Source: Beroe forskalii
Lineage: Eukaryota > Ctenophora > Nuda > Beroida > Beroidae
Length of the DNA stretch: 64,000 nt
Direction: 5' to 3'
Assembly (NCBI GenBank): GCA_011033025.1
Contig: WFMF01000166.1
Location: 62,001 to 126,000 of the forward strand
Each line of letters begins with the position of its first letter. Position 1 is the stretch's first letter. The notes beneath the pieces are model-generated. The model worked only from the letters and a program-made list of their open reading frames with translations. It was not told the origin of the DNA and did not search any database. This document shows, piece after piece, positions 12,421-24,667 of the stretch. The position numbers and the translations under genes were made by a program.

Positions 12421-12954
12421 TGTAACGCAGCGACAGGAAACAGCATATAAATACTAAATTGTCACGATATAAATTAATTAAAGTTTTACTCCTCTCTTGT
12501 TGTGGTGATGTTAACTTGATCCTCCAGCTAGTTGCCGATGACTAACCGCAGTATCAAATGTACTGCACATTTGGCGCTGTGCTCGTCATTGACCCTTCGG
12601 GCAGGGGAGTTCACGTTCACTTGATATACCAGTGCAGCAGTGTATGTGGCAACTGCAGGCCTTTTTACCGTCTCGGATAACCGACAATTACAGAAAGTGA
12701 TGCGCCATTGTGATGACAGCAACCGTAATAGCAACCAAGTCGAGACAACAGCAGATATAACAAGAAGCAACAGACAACAAGAACAACGGGGACTGAAGCA
12801 GAAAGAACAACATCAACATCAATAATAGAGATAAATGACAGGGATGACAAGAACAGATACAAAAACATAAGAAAAAAGACAACAGAGACAACAAAAGCAG
12901 ATATAAAAACAACAGAGTTAAAAAAAACAGCAACAGAGATGACAAGAGATATTG

Positions 12955-13290
12955 GTCATACGAGCGAATTACTGCGAGAGACTCCCGGGAGTCCTCCGGG
13001 AGCCCTCCGGGAGTACTGCGGGAGTACTCCGCGAGTCCTCCAGGAGTACTCCGGGAGTATCCCGGGAGTCCTGCGGGAGTACCCCGGGAATCAAACGGGA
13101 GTCCCACGGGAGTACCCCGGGAATCCTACGGGAGACCTACGGGAGACCTACGGGAGACCTACGGGAGTAACCCCGGAAGTCCTACGGGAGTGCCACGGGA
13201 GTACCCCGGGACTCCGGGAGTCCTACGGGAGTACCCCAGGAGTCCTACGGGAGTGCCTCGGGAGTCCTATGGGAGTACCCCGTAAATGAA
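12955..13290. repeat. GGGAGT minisatellite, about 15-bp units
   Basis: Tandem units of the form CTACGGGAGTACCCC / GGGAGTCCTACGGGAGTA, heavily interleaved. Several frames stay open through it because of the unit length; none looks like a gene. Confidence 0.8.
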
Positions 13291-14642
13291 ACAATATAGT
13301 TGCAACAGTGTTTATCTTTGAGTATGGTAATGATTTTAAAAGGCTGCTAGTGATATGGGAATGCGGCACAGTTCATAATTTATGAAATGTGTCCTGAAAA
13401 GCTTATTTCGTTCCTATTGAAGCTTTTTTCAATTTCTTATTTGGAAATTTGACTGGGAATTTAATTCTCATTATATTCCCCATGTTATTCCTTTGTATCA
13501 ATATAAGTTTTAAATGTAAACTTAGCAATGGCATTTTCACTGGCAGACGTATCAGATCCATGCAATTTCTAAATGTTTGGAACCTCCGGCTCCTGGGGCT
13601 GCGCCCCCAGACCCCTACCCTCTACCGAACACTCAACTTGACCTGCTACTGACTTGTGTAAACGAGGTGGCGCGCAAAGGGTCGCCGAGTGAGCTACAGT
13701 GAAACCAAACTGCAAGACATTTCTCGGGACCTGCAAAAATATAATCTACATCTATTACAAATAAAAAAGGGCTTAAACAACTACAGAAGGTTTTCAGTAG
13801 TTCATTGAAATGTAGGATAGAGGACACATACAACATGAAAAGCTACAAGTGAAATTTATAGTAAGGAAATAATGAATTCAAAGTGAATATAGTGAATATA
13901 GTCTCCGGAATTTGTGAAATATTTAGCCGGGGACTGGACCAACGATCTCTAACTCAATATCAAATCATCATTGCATAACACTAACGTAAAATGGCCTCCG
14001 GAATAACCACAAGAAAATAAGGAAATACCCGGATCGCTGAGGTGTGTTGCAACGCACTTCAAACAGAAAACAATAAAGCCAGCTATCAGCTCCTCCCATC
14101 AACTTGGAAGTGCGTTAATTCCGAAGTGCCATGTGACACAGCCACGTGGCAGTCACTAACTAGTCACGCGGTCTACCAACTGTTGACAGCTCGAGTAATT
14201 CTATCCCCCAAATACGAAAGATTTTATCCGGATCCTCACTTTCAGGATGTAATGACAACATGACCAACACACACACACACACATTAAACTCCCCTGATTT
14301 ACATGTCCGGTGAGAGGGTGAGCAGCACGGACAGGTCAGGAGGGCGGGCCACACATGCAACATGGCGCAGCACATGGTGCGCAGGCTCAGTTCCTCTACT
14401 ACTGGCAGTAGCGCAAAGTGGCAGATCGAATAACATAGCGGTATCGTGTTACGTTATTACAAAGCACTATCCACACTATCATGTTTAACTTGGACATTTT
14501 TCGGTCTATTTTAGTATATTTTCAAATCTTATTTTTCAATGGAAATTCAATTTAAAACGGTCAATAAAATGAAATATTGGTCAAAATAGCTGCAAATTTT
14601 CTTATTCATTTTTTCAAGAAATAGGCGCAAATTCAGAGTAAC

Positions 14643-14850
14643 CAACTTCGAGGACGATTGGATTTGTCCATTTTTTCTGAAATTTTTTATTTGGTGTTTC
14701 AGCACATATTGCCGGGAAGACAGATATGGCTCCCAGAGCTTCATTTTAAGTTTTCCGAGAAAAAATAGACAAACCCAATCGCCCTAAAAGTTGGTTATTC
14801 TGATTCGTCTCGACGAGACGAACGTAAAATGAAGCTCTGAGAGCCATATT
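14643..14850. mobile_element. Foldback MITE, family A copy 1
   Basis: Nested inverted repeats. CCAACTTCGAGGACGATTGG near 14642 pairs with the CCAATCGCCCTAAAAGTTGG region ending near 14797, and the ATGGCTC...AGAGCTTCATTTTA arm (about 14723-14747) pairs with its complement at 14826-14850. The GTCTCGACGAGAC palindrome lies between them. The same family recurs at 18776-18994, and the right-hand part recurs at 19988-20135. Confidence 0.6.
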
Positions 14851-15707
14851 AAGGCAAATGCTCAAATGAACTTTGAAAATTCTTACCCTCTCAAAAGCTA
14901 TCAGAGCTTCAATTTACGTTCGGCATGCTTAAGAACGGTACCAATGAGTTCGTCCCATATCAATATCGTTATTGATTGGTCGTCCCCAAGAAAATATTTG
15001 GTTCTCCTTATTTTCGGCAAGCGCATCCCCGAAATTGGCAAAAAAATACTGTCATAATGTATGACGAAATAAAGCGTTTATTTGCTCAAATTATTTGACA
15101 GAAGTTTGTGTGGTTTACAGGTAATTAATTAAGGCTTATATAAATATTCAGGAGTCGTGTAAGACTTAACTGGACGGTCGAAAATTAATATCTATCAACT
15201 TATCTATCTATTTACCTACAATCATCGATTTAGATTGCGTGTAAATTTAAAGAGATATTCGTGATTTTCACACTTAAAATTGTCACGTGTGAGGTTACTG
15301 GATGCATGAAAAGCTAACAGAAATCAGAATACTAGATGTATTCTGCAAGGACTATAACAGTATAACTGGAGTTAGTTGGGTAACCGATTAAAAATATTAT
15401 AGGTACCAACTTCATAAGGAAAAGACGTACATTTTATTAACAAAGTACCTGCCTAAGGTACCTACATCTATAAGTACCTACAACTTGCAAAACGAAACGG
15501 CTGCTTGAAACGGCTTGATGAGTACAGTGTGACGACTATTAAGTATTATATGATAACATAGCGATACAAAATTTTGGTATATAATAAAGTCGGAACCTAC
15601 ATGCTTATACGATTATTAGATTATTGAGATCATCACTGCTTCTGTCTGGTACGAGGACACTGCTTCTCCTTCTTACGCTTGAGTACAACGTACCTTAGTA
15701 CACTTAA

Positions 15708-16212
15708 GAACGGCGTCACTTAATTAGTGCGGTTTGGAAAAAACCGCACTAATTAAGTGTATAGTATTTAAGTGCGCATAAAATTAAGTGTATGCTAATT
15801 GAGTGAACAATTTTATGAATTTTGCGTTTTTTCGATCTTGTTTTTTCCGGACATGAATTGATGAATAACTATACCACCAGATTTAAATGTATAGGTACTT
15901 GAAAAGTTTATAGTGGCCAATACAAAACAATAAGTGCAATTACAAAACGAGCTGTATATTGTGATATGACCTTTAGCTTAAACTTGAATAGTTTGAAGAA
16001 AGAAATTGTAATGGATACTTTAACATATTACTGTAGAAAATTTGATTTATTTTCAAAATTGCAAAATTTTCGATTGTCGATGCTATGAATATGATGTCCT
16101 GCAATCAAGAGGAAAATTTCAATCATATTTAAATTTCCACATCGTTTTCTAAAAAACCGCACTAATAAAGTGCTCCGATCTTAAAGTGCGCGCAAATTAC
16201 GTGATGCGGGTC
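15708..16212. mobile_element. TTAA-flanked 505-bp insertion (piggyBac-type target)
   Basis: TTAA precedes it at 15704-15707 and follows it at 16213-16216. The ends are imperfect inverted repeats: GAACGGCGTCAC at the left and the complement of GACCCGCATCAC at the right, each followed within about 50 bp by ATTAGTGCGGTTT. A 19-bp hairpin of CACTTAATTAGTGCGGTTT lies just inside the left end. TTAA duplication is the hallmark of piggyBac-group elements. No coding capacity, so it is a MITE. Confidence 0.65.
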
Positions 16213-16565
16213 TTAACCCATATTCTCCCGAACCTCGAAAACGTCAATCTTTTGAGCTGATTTTTTGTCTGAAGACTAGTATAACCCTAACTAAGGTTTG
16301 AGGAAAGTTTTGAGCCCCAACCATCTTCTGCACGTGCGCGGCGGCCCGTACTATATATAGGACGTTATTTGAAATATACCGTTAGCTGTACTATATAAAG
16401 GACATTATTTCAAATATGATGTACTATATATAGTACGGGTCTCATAAAACGTAGTAGGGAGTCAATAAGTGGACAATCCGGCGAAATTTACAGATGTTTT
16501 CAAACATATTGAAGGAAAACTGGGCAAAACTTATTTTGGTCCTATGAAAGTGTACAAATGACTCT

Positions 16566-17030
16566 CTGACTCCTGGCAGCCCTCTACTGACCCCCCTGAT
16601 GAACCTCTCCTGACCCCCTTGGTTAACTCTCCTGACCCCTTGGTTAACTCTCTGACCCCTTGGTTAACCTCTCCTGACCCCTTGGTTAACCTCTCCTGAC
16701 CCCCTTGGTTAACCTCTCCTGACCCCTTGGTTAACCTCTCCTGACCCCTGGTTAACCTCTCCTGACCCCTTGGTTAACCTCTCGACCCCTTGGTTAACCT
16801 CTTGATCCCTTGGTTAACCTCTCCTGACCCCTTGGTTAACCTCTCCTGACCCCTTGGTTAACCTCTCCTGATCCCTTGGTTAACCTCCTGACCCTTGGTT
16901 AACCTCTCCTGACCCCTTGGTTAACCTCTCCTGACCCCTTGGTTAACCTCTCCTGACCCTTGGTTAACCTCTCTGACCCCTTGGTTAACCCTCCTGACCC
17001 CTTGGTTAACCTCTCCCGACCTATGAAAGT
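16566..17030. repeat. 22-bp minisatellite (CCCCTTGGTTAACCTCTCCTGA)
   Basis: About 20 tandem units, most 20-22 bp, each containing GGTTAACC. It lies inside the TA-flanked element, so it probably expanded after that element inserted. Confidence 0.85.
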
Positions 17031-18775
17031 GTACCAATGGCTAAATAAGCGATTGAAAATGGTCAGTTTAAATAGTGATCAGACGGTGGTCAAGAGGGAT
17101 CAGTTGGGGGTTTGTATACACGTACTAGTTCATGTTTGCACGGCATTTAAATTAATCATTCAGTAACTTTTAACTTGGAGGAGGGAAGTTGATATAATTT
17201 CCTGTAAAATGCAGTTCAAATAGACGCCAGGCATTTGCGAGGTGATGTCCAGTGGCCCCTGTGCTGGCAATTGGCAGTGTCCTTATCCATTGAAACGAGG
17301 CTCAATCAATGCGAATATTACCACAATATGATAGATGTAGACACCACTTGGTAGAATGTAAACTGTTTTTCATACATGTTGATTCCTGGGCAAAATAGAC
17401 TCCGCTGGTGGACTGAGGAGTTCGTTATGAACTATTTTTCGCTAATGTAGAACACATGCATGATATAGGAGCAGAGTTCACTTGCGGAGCAAATTCTGCT
17501 AGCAACTTCCATCAGTAGAATTGATTGACGGACTAAAACTCCACTACAGGCTTTACTCCATGGTGGTTTTTTACTCTGCAGCAAACTTTTTTTGGTGCTA
17601 AAGGCCCAATCAAGTCCACCAAACATATTCAAGTGAGCTTTAGCCGAGTCTGTTGAGGCTTATATGTCGAGATACGTGCTATATGTAGAGCATTATTCAA
17701 AATTAATGTCCTACATATAGTACGTGCTATATTAGGACATAAATTTTCATATAATGTCCTACTTATGGGACGTACCAGATATAGTACGTCTATTTTCAAA
17801 TAACGTACTATATATATAGTACACTCAATTATGCATGAATTTTATGCAATTATGCATTTCTTATATACAAAATTTAACCGCCCATAATTATTTGCACATG
17901 CCTTGGCTATCGATAACAGGTAAAACAAGATTCATGCTAGTCCAAATTTTGGGAAATATCACGCTAGGTCATGTTAATTGGAAATCATGAAAATTGTACC
18001 ACTTTCTATGCATATATCATGCATTCAAAAAATAACCATGCATTCAGGTTTGTTTCTACGACCCAATACATCCTTCAGGCATGCAGTGCAAAAGAAATTG
18101 AGTAAAAATAACGTTTCTCTGCAAAATGAGGCTTCTATATAGTACCTGTCCTATATATAGGACAATGGGAGAATATGGGTTAAGTGTACTAAGGTATTTG
18201 ATATTTCAATCATTGCGATCTCTCTCCAGAAATTCGATTTGTTTTCCTGCTCTGCTCGGGCTCGAAAACCAAAGTTACAGAAAACCAAATCTAATTACAA
18301 AATGAATTATCCAACGTTAATCTTTGTTTTTCGCTCTCGAGGGGGATCGGAAAACCCATCGCCATTGCTCCCCACCGCTCCCCAAAGTATCACTTTCACA
18401 GCTTTAGAGACGCTCACCAGTACTTGCGTCTTGCATACTTCTAATATATATGATTAAATAGTGACATTATATAGTGACATATCATCTCCTATTGTGTAAA
18501 CCCCGCAGAAAATAGGCGGTTGAAATTACAACATTTCACTATGATGATGACGACATTTTAACTGCCCATTTTTCCTATGTGCTATAAAAATCAGAGTTCT
18601 AGAATTATAAGCTAACGCAGGAATCAGGATGGAGAACTTGTCTGCCTGATTGTTTTCGCTGCAAAATTTGAACGAAAACTGTTGAATACTCGAATAATTT
18701 TAATCAGTTTCTGAATTTGACCCTTTTTGGTCGTCTCCATATGGTCTTCCGCTCTCAATGATATTGATTAGGGGA

Positions 18776-18994
18776 GTTCGTCTCATCGAGACGAATCGGA
18801 ATAACCAATTTTTAGGACGATTGGATTTGTCCATTTTCTACGAAATTTTCTATTTGGTGTTTTCAGCACTTATTGGCGGGAAGACAGATATTATGGCTCT
18901 GATCAGAGCTTCATTTTCACGATTTTTGAGAAAAAATTGACAAATCCAATCGCCCTAAAAGTTGGTTATTCTGATTTGTCTCGACGAAGCGAAC
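18776..18994. mobile_element. Foldback MITE, family A copy 2
   Basis: Starts GTTCGTCTCATCGAGACGAAT and ends with its near complement, ...TTTGTCTCGACGAAGCGAAC. The inverted arms run about 65 bp, through the GGACGATTGGATTTGTCCATTT segment. Related to 14643-14850. Confidence 0.7.
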
Positions 18995-19303
18995 TCATTG
19001 GTACCATGCTTTAGCTTGCCGAAATTAAATTGATTAATATAGCCTCTCCAAGATTGCAAATTTATCCGCAAAAAGGAACTTCAGTACAATTGGATCCAAC
19101 TAAGAAAACGACGCTTCGGTATTTTTGAATGATGACCCATTTCAGGATATATAGCCTCTCAAAGATTGCAAATTTAGCCTCGAAAAGGGGAAAACTGAGA
19201 TTTTACGACAATCGATGGCCAACTAGCCTGAAAATATGAGCAAAACCTGTCCTACCAGGTCTGTCAGTGTCCTGTAGAGTCCTTTAAAACCATTTCACAA
19301 GAC

Positions 19304-19358
19304 CTTCCAATTTGTAAGAAAGTATAAGACGGTCTTATACTTTCTTACAAATTGGAAG
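19304..19358. repeat. Perfect 27-bp hairpin with a 1-base loop
   Basis: Positions 19304-19330 are the exact reverse complement of 19332-19358 (arm begins CTTCCAATTTGTAAGAAAG). It sits inside the duplicated-segment cluster and is absent from the sister copy. A recent foldback or replication-error palindrome is likely. Confidence 0.8.
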
Positions 19359-20161
19359 TACCGTGTTCATCATAAACAATAATTCTCTTTTGGTTTTCAC
19401 TTTTCGGAAAAACACTCTTTGTGCTCTGACAGAAGTGAAAAGAAGGACGTAATGACGCATGAAAAACTTTTTACCTAGAATTATTGATGGCAAAATAAAT
19501 ACGTCACAAAATCACAGAAACCATTTGGAATCAATTTGTCAGCACATTTGGCGACATTTTATGATTCAAGGCGTGTGTGTCACGTGTTTTGAATGTGCCT
19601 CTCGGAGCTTTGTTTTTTTTAGAAAAATTTTAGTGAACGTTCCGTACGTTCGCTACAACTAAGATAAGACCACATATCGCAGGAAAACACTTAGGCTTCA
19701 ATAGGGGAGGGAGTTGTAAATTCAAAGGTTTAGGCTTATCCTCTGATAGGTTGCACGTCAGTACAGTTGGATCCAACTAAGAAAACGACGCTTCGGTTTT
19801 TTTGTCTGATGACCCAGTTCAGGATATAATAAGCCTCTCGAAGATTGCAAATTTAGCCTCAAAAAGAGGGGAAATGAGATTTTACGACAATCTATGGCCA
19901 ACTAGACTGAAAATTTGAGCAAAACCTGTCCCACCAGGTGTGTCAGTGTCCTATAAGTCTAGAGTCCTTATACTTATCCTCTTAAACAAATGAAGCTCTG
20001 AGAGCCATATAAAGGCGAATGAGCTTTTAAAAATGCTCACCCTCTCAAAAGCTCTCAGAGCTTCATTTTAAGTTCGGAAAGCTAAAGAATGGTACCAATG
20101 AGTTCGTCTCGTCGAGACAAATCAGATTAACCACACATGGCCATTGGTCAAGAAAATACTC

Positions 20162-20247
20162 TATATGGGGCTTAGCCCCTCTTTTAATTTTTCTATGGGG
20201 CCTTTCCAAAATTCAAAACTAGGACCCATGTAGTACCATGATGTGGA
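20162..20247. repeat. Dispersed repeat, copy related to 39985-40073
   Basis: Shares the order GGGGCTTAGCCCC, ATTTTTCTA, GGGCCTTTCCAAAA and CCATG with 39985-40073. See the insertion at 39720-40071. Confidence 0.5.
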
Positions 20248-21289
20248 TGGCTTTCTTCTTCCATAGTATTAGTAATGGAATTCAAAGGAATCCGGGTACG
20301 GTTTAAACTGATGCAACGTTACTTCAAAAGTTATTCATCACTTATTAGTGATGCTTCAAGTAAGGTGAAGTTGCGGAGGTTTCACCGACACCTTTCTCAG
20401 TAAGGAATGTTTTAAAACCAATATGATTTGGAGCCCCTCAGTTTCTTCTTCCTTTTCTTCAGCAAGGATTAAAACCCATAGTAATGATATTCAAAAGAAT
20501 CCGACGGTTTAAACTGATGCAGCGTTACTTAAAAAGTTATTCATCACTTAGTGATGCTTCAAGTAAGGTAAAGTTGCGGAAGTTTTAAACGACACCTGTC
20601 TACGGAATCAATCTAAATCTTGTTTTAAAACCACCGTGTTCATCCTGTACGGAGCCCCTAAGTTTTCGATTCTTGTTTTCAGCAAAATCTAAATTATAAT
20701 TTTTTGTTTTCAGAGAAACATATCATTGAAAATGTAAAAATGAGAATACAAAATGACGCATGAAAAACCTTGTTACCTAGAATTATTGATGGCATAACAA
20801 ATACCAACGTCACAAAATCAAAGAAACCACTGGGGATCCATTTGTTAGCACATTTGGCGATACTTTATGTTTCAGGGCGTATGCATCACGTGTTTTGTTT
20901 TGAATGTGGTTCTCGAGACTAAGGTTTTCTAGAAAAACATTCCGAACGTGAAACTGTTTTAATGAACGCGTTCACCAAGTATTTTTAGTGAACTTTCCGT
21001 ACGTTCACAACAACTAAGCCTAATACACAAGAAACAGCAGCTCCCTATAATAGACATACATATACATTCCCTGGAGGAGCGGAAGAGGACGAAGCCGAAC
21101 TCAGACTTGCTTATAGGTTACTAGGTTAGGTACATGCGCTTTTAAGTTTATCCAAGACGAGTTGGAATACACTTTAATAGACTAATAAAAGTGTGGCAGA
21201 GCTGAACCCAAAACCGGTCCGTACTCCGCGTGGTCATCTCGTGATCCAGGACATTACATTAAAAAATCTTCAATCTGATTAGAATCACT

Positions 21290-21432
21290 CAAAGCAAGGG
21301 CCTCCGGCCTAGATGGCCCAGAAAACTCTTGTCAGACGATGACTGGCCCGGCCCTTCGCGCGATTTAAAATATGGGCCAGAGTCTGGCCCATATTTCAAA
21401 TCGCGCGAAGGGCAACGTCTGGCAAGAAAACT
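21290..21432. repeat. Inverted repeat, about 30-bp GC-rich arms
   Basis: Segment 21351-21381 (GCCCTTCGCGCGATTT...GGGCC) pairs with 21385-21413 with one mismatch. The outer parts CTTGTCAGACG and CGTCTGGCAAG also pair, with a 10-bp interruption on the left. Probably the body of a small foldback element. Confidence 0.65.
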
Positions 21433-21782
21433 CATGAACGATACCGGACAATGAAACGGTGAGTATTGTGCCTGAATATTGAGAAGAACTCGAATAAGGG
21501 ATGCCTGGCCTAAACCCTTCATACGTTACTGTGCTGCTGTGAAAAAAGAACTCCGACCTGAAGTAGTAACTAGCAAAAAGCAATCGGAAAGGAGAAAATG
21601 AAAGTGTACGATCATTCAGAAATCAGAATAATACCCGCGCGCCGGGTTTGTGCGAGTGCGCCATGTGTAGCATATTTTAGCGCTCGATTCTTGAAGTAAA
21701 AACGCCGCGCATGATATTTCATTCGTCTTCCCTGGGGAAACGCGCCGCGCAACGCAAACAGGGATATACTTTATCAAACACT

Positions 21783-22460
21783 AGCAGGCCCGTTGGGCCT
21801 GCTGCTACGCAGCACCTCGCAAATTTCAAACCCGCAACTCAAATCAACTAAATTATTTTTACCGCATCAAAAATTCTAATCACACCAAAAGTTATAAAGC
21901 CCGAAATCAAAGCAGCATTAAACCGTTAAGAACGCGCGCGCGCGTTTAATCTGCACGCAGAATATCTGTATCCATAGCAACGGCGCGACTAAGCCCGGCT
22001 TAGCCTTTCTTTCTCCTGATATTTCCTTGGCAAGCTCTAATTTAATGGTGTGCGCCCGCACAAACATTATTCACGTGTGAATTTACTTTTTATTTATTAT
22101 CGCTAGCAACCGTTGGGCCCGCAATACCCACTCGGGCTGCTACGCAGCACCTCGTTCGCAAATTTCAAACAATAAATACTTTTACCCGCATCAAAAAATT
22201 CCAATCCGTAAAAAGTTACGCGAAGCAACGTATTCAAAACATCATTAAACAGAAATGCTGGCGTCATGTAACCATGCGCGTCTATACCAAAACTGCACGC
22301 GCGCCCACAAAGGACGAAAACGCGACAGAGAATGGCAAAATTACTCAGCTACGCAGCACCTCGTTCGCAAAATTCAAATCCTTTTTACCGCATCAAAAAA
22401 TTCCAATCCGTTCAAAAGTTACGGAGCAACATACTCAAACATCATTAAACAGAAATGAAC
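21783..22460. repeat. Three tandemly arranged copies of a dispersed repeat
   Basis: The core GCTACGCAGCACCTCG, followed by CGCAAATTTCAAA, an ACCGCATCAAAAAATTC segment and an ATCATTAAAC segment, occurs at about 21813, 22138 and 22345. Each copy is followed by CGCG-rich sequence. Likely a SINE or MITE family. Not coding. Confidence 0.6.
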
Positions 22461-22749
22461 GCGCGCGCGCAATATGTAACCATAGCAACGCGCGCGCATA
22501 TATCCATACTTCACGTGCACACTTCAAAATGTGTCTACAAAAGGACAAAAGACGTTACTACATACAAAATAGTACAGAGGTTGCGAAATTATATTAGAGA
22601 TTGCGCGTACACACAATGCACCTATAAGTATGCAGGCATAGGATCGCTAAACCAGGGGTCGGGTGTAGTATCCCTTGCTAAACACGCCGCGTACACACAC
22701 CTATGCGGGCTTAGGAAACGATATTTATTATTTAATTTTAAAATTTAAG

Positions 22750-24200
22750 CAACGTTCCACATTTGTCGTGCTCTCGCCCAGTCATTGTCAGAAGAAATAG
22801 ATGTTAAGAATTGAAACGCCTTGATAAGCTTAATTGTCGATAAATCAGGAAAATACGGCATGTACAACAATAACACTAACATAAACAATGCTTTACTCGT
22901 TGAAGGCGGGGAAGGTAACCATGGTGTCTCGACTCTCGACCTTTTTGATTTGAAGCGTGCTGTTTTATTGAATTTAGTATCACGCCGCAAATGCTTATCA
23001 TTGCACTTGCAGAACATAGTTTTTATTTTATTCTTAAAAGCACATTTGGGTGTAATCATGCGCCGGAAAAGTATCCGACTCTGACGTAATAGTTAATACT
23101 AATACGTCACGTCTCAAAAAGACACGCCCCAAAAAGTCAAAAGGTCAAGACTCAGAATCCACGGTAAGAGGTGTCATTAATCTAATTTTATATTTCATAT
23201 TTATAAGAATAATCAAAATAGCTTTTGTTTGTTTTTCGAAGGTTCGGTTATTCCGGACTGTCAATCAAACCTTGGTCGCTGCACAGCATTACCAAACGAG
23301 CAAAAGCCTACAGCCATGAAAAACTTAAATATGTCCGAGACCAAAATACCACAATTTCCTTACATTTAGTTTTACAATGACTTTAAATCAGGATGACTTT
23401 AGGAGTTATCGATGTCAACTTCAATTGTTTATCAATATTTAATACTTATAGTCGTCACACTTAAAGTTTAAAAATACTGATTTTCAAATCATTAAATTCA
23501 TAATCAATATTATTATCGTTAAAACTCCAAATCCGTTATCATTTTACTCCAAAAAGAAAATTAAAAAGCTCATATTTTTTGTTGTAAGAAAACTCTTCTA
23601 TAATTGTTATCGGAAAGTTCTAAACCTAACTTTAATTTTGCCTTTCAATATAATATTCAATACTGGACTGGACTCATGAATTGTATTATAATTAATTGAA
23701 AATTCGGGATCAAATTATCATAGCAGTGGAAACTTTAGGGGTACTTTAATGTTCTATGACTCTGACAGTAGATTAACGTTGGTCTGTACGAATAAAAGCA
23801 CAGAAAATAATTAACCACAAAACAAATCACTTTACAATTCCAAAAGCCTGATCAACCAATTAAATATTAATCATAATTATTATTCAAATTAACAATAAGT
23901 GCAACTGTAAGATGTTTATCTACAATAAGATTACAAAAAGTACGGTTCTGTTTTAACAAAACCTTATGAAAAAAAGCTAATTTGTTAATTCAAAACTATA
24001 TCAGGAACACACGACACGCACTGTGTTAGGAATTAGGATATACAGCATTACCTCGTGAAAACGCAGAATCTTTAGATCCTAGCTAACCGTGACGTGATCC
24101 GTCACGTCACACGTTGCAAGTACAACAAGTGCAGACGCATGCCGTGATGCGTCACGTCACGATTATCTAACAGCGTTGCCATGGCATCTACCGTCCCCTA
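22750..24200. other. AT-rich 3' flank of the BLTP1-like gene
   Basis: No supportable gene. It should contain the 3' UTR of the minus-strand BLTP1 gene. No convincing minus-strand AATAAA lies close to the stop codon; one occurs near 23022. Close to the stop (about 24090-24165) are two GATSCGTCACGTCAC repeats, partly palindromic, of unknown role. Confidence 0.5.
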
Positions 24201-24667
24201 TCACGTTTTTCTGTGTCCCTTCTGCTCACTCACGATCTCCGCTTGCTGGAAGACGAGCGTCTTGACCAGGCCGCTAATGAGGAAGTCTAGAGGGTCCATG
24301 GGGCCGCGCTGTATCCACTTAGGGATGGTGACGGTGGGGTTCTTGAAGCCCAGTTTGTTGAGTACCCAGTCCACGTTGACCTCTACCTTGCCCCCACCTT
24401 GCAGTCTGAGCGGGGGTTTCAACTCCCACTCCTCACACCGGAACTCTCTACCGTACTTGTGTTCCTCAGCAGCAGGTCCTGCTTCCCCTGCAGTCGAGGT
24501 GCTTGCAGTAGAGGGACCACCGCCAGCGAAGGAGGCGGGGTCCGCTTTCTTCTCAAAAGCGAAGATGGGGTTAGCCTCCATGTAGATCTCCATCTTCTTA
24601 GTGTATCGCTGTGCCAAGTCGTGGAGGAAGAAGTAGTTGCCGGCATTTGTAGCCAGACCAATCGCTC
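24201..24667 (-). CDS. BLTP1: BLTP1-like terminal exon
   Basis: 467 bp ending in TGA (24201-24203). Acceptor TTTACTTCTCAG. Starts AIGLATNAGNYFFLHDLAQR, passes an Ala/Ser-rich loop, then VNVDWVLNKLGFKNP and IPKWIQRGPMDPLDFL. This last block is the strongest family signature in the gene. Confidence 0.82.

Larger units (their letters stand above)
15693..18194. mobile_element. TA-flanked DNA element with 28-bp inverted termini, split by a nested insertion
   Basis: The right end (18167-18196) is an uninterrupted 30-bp terminus beginning with GGGAGAATATGGGTTAA and ending with TGTACTAAGG plus TA. Its reverse complement is found at the left in two pieces, 15691-15707 and 16213-16230, which together rebuild the same terminus. 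The gap is the TTAA element at 15708-16212. TA on both outer edges fits a Tc1/mariner-type target duplication. The interior holds repeated GTACTATATATAGTAC palindromes and a 22-bp minisatellite. No transposase frame was seen, so it is non-autonomous. Confidence 0.65.
19087..21015. repeat. Cluster of duplicated segments
   Basis: Three direct-repeat pairs overlap in this stretch: about 19087-19285 with 19757-19970 (TTGGATCCAACTAAGAAAAC core), about 19450-19680 with 20750-21015 (GACGCATGAAAAAC core), and about 20230-20430 with 20470-20670 (TGATGCTTCAAGTAAGGT core). The copies differ by small indels. The pattern looks like repeated local duplication of transposon-derived sequence. No gene recognised. 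Confidence 0.65.

Noticed and set aside
11733-12450. Ser/Pro-rich and Glu/Gly-rich frames of up to 237 codons
   Set aside because: They result from a stop-free purine tract; the composition is pure low complexity.
12939-13289. Frames of 116 and 72 codons rich in Gly, Ser, Arg and Pro
   Set aside because: Products of the GGGAGT minisatellite.
16566-17030. Possible CRISPR array (regular short repeats)
   Set aside because: The units are contiguous with no unique spacers, and the context is eukaryotic. It is a minisatellite.
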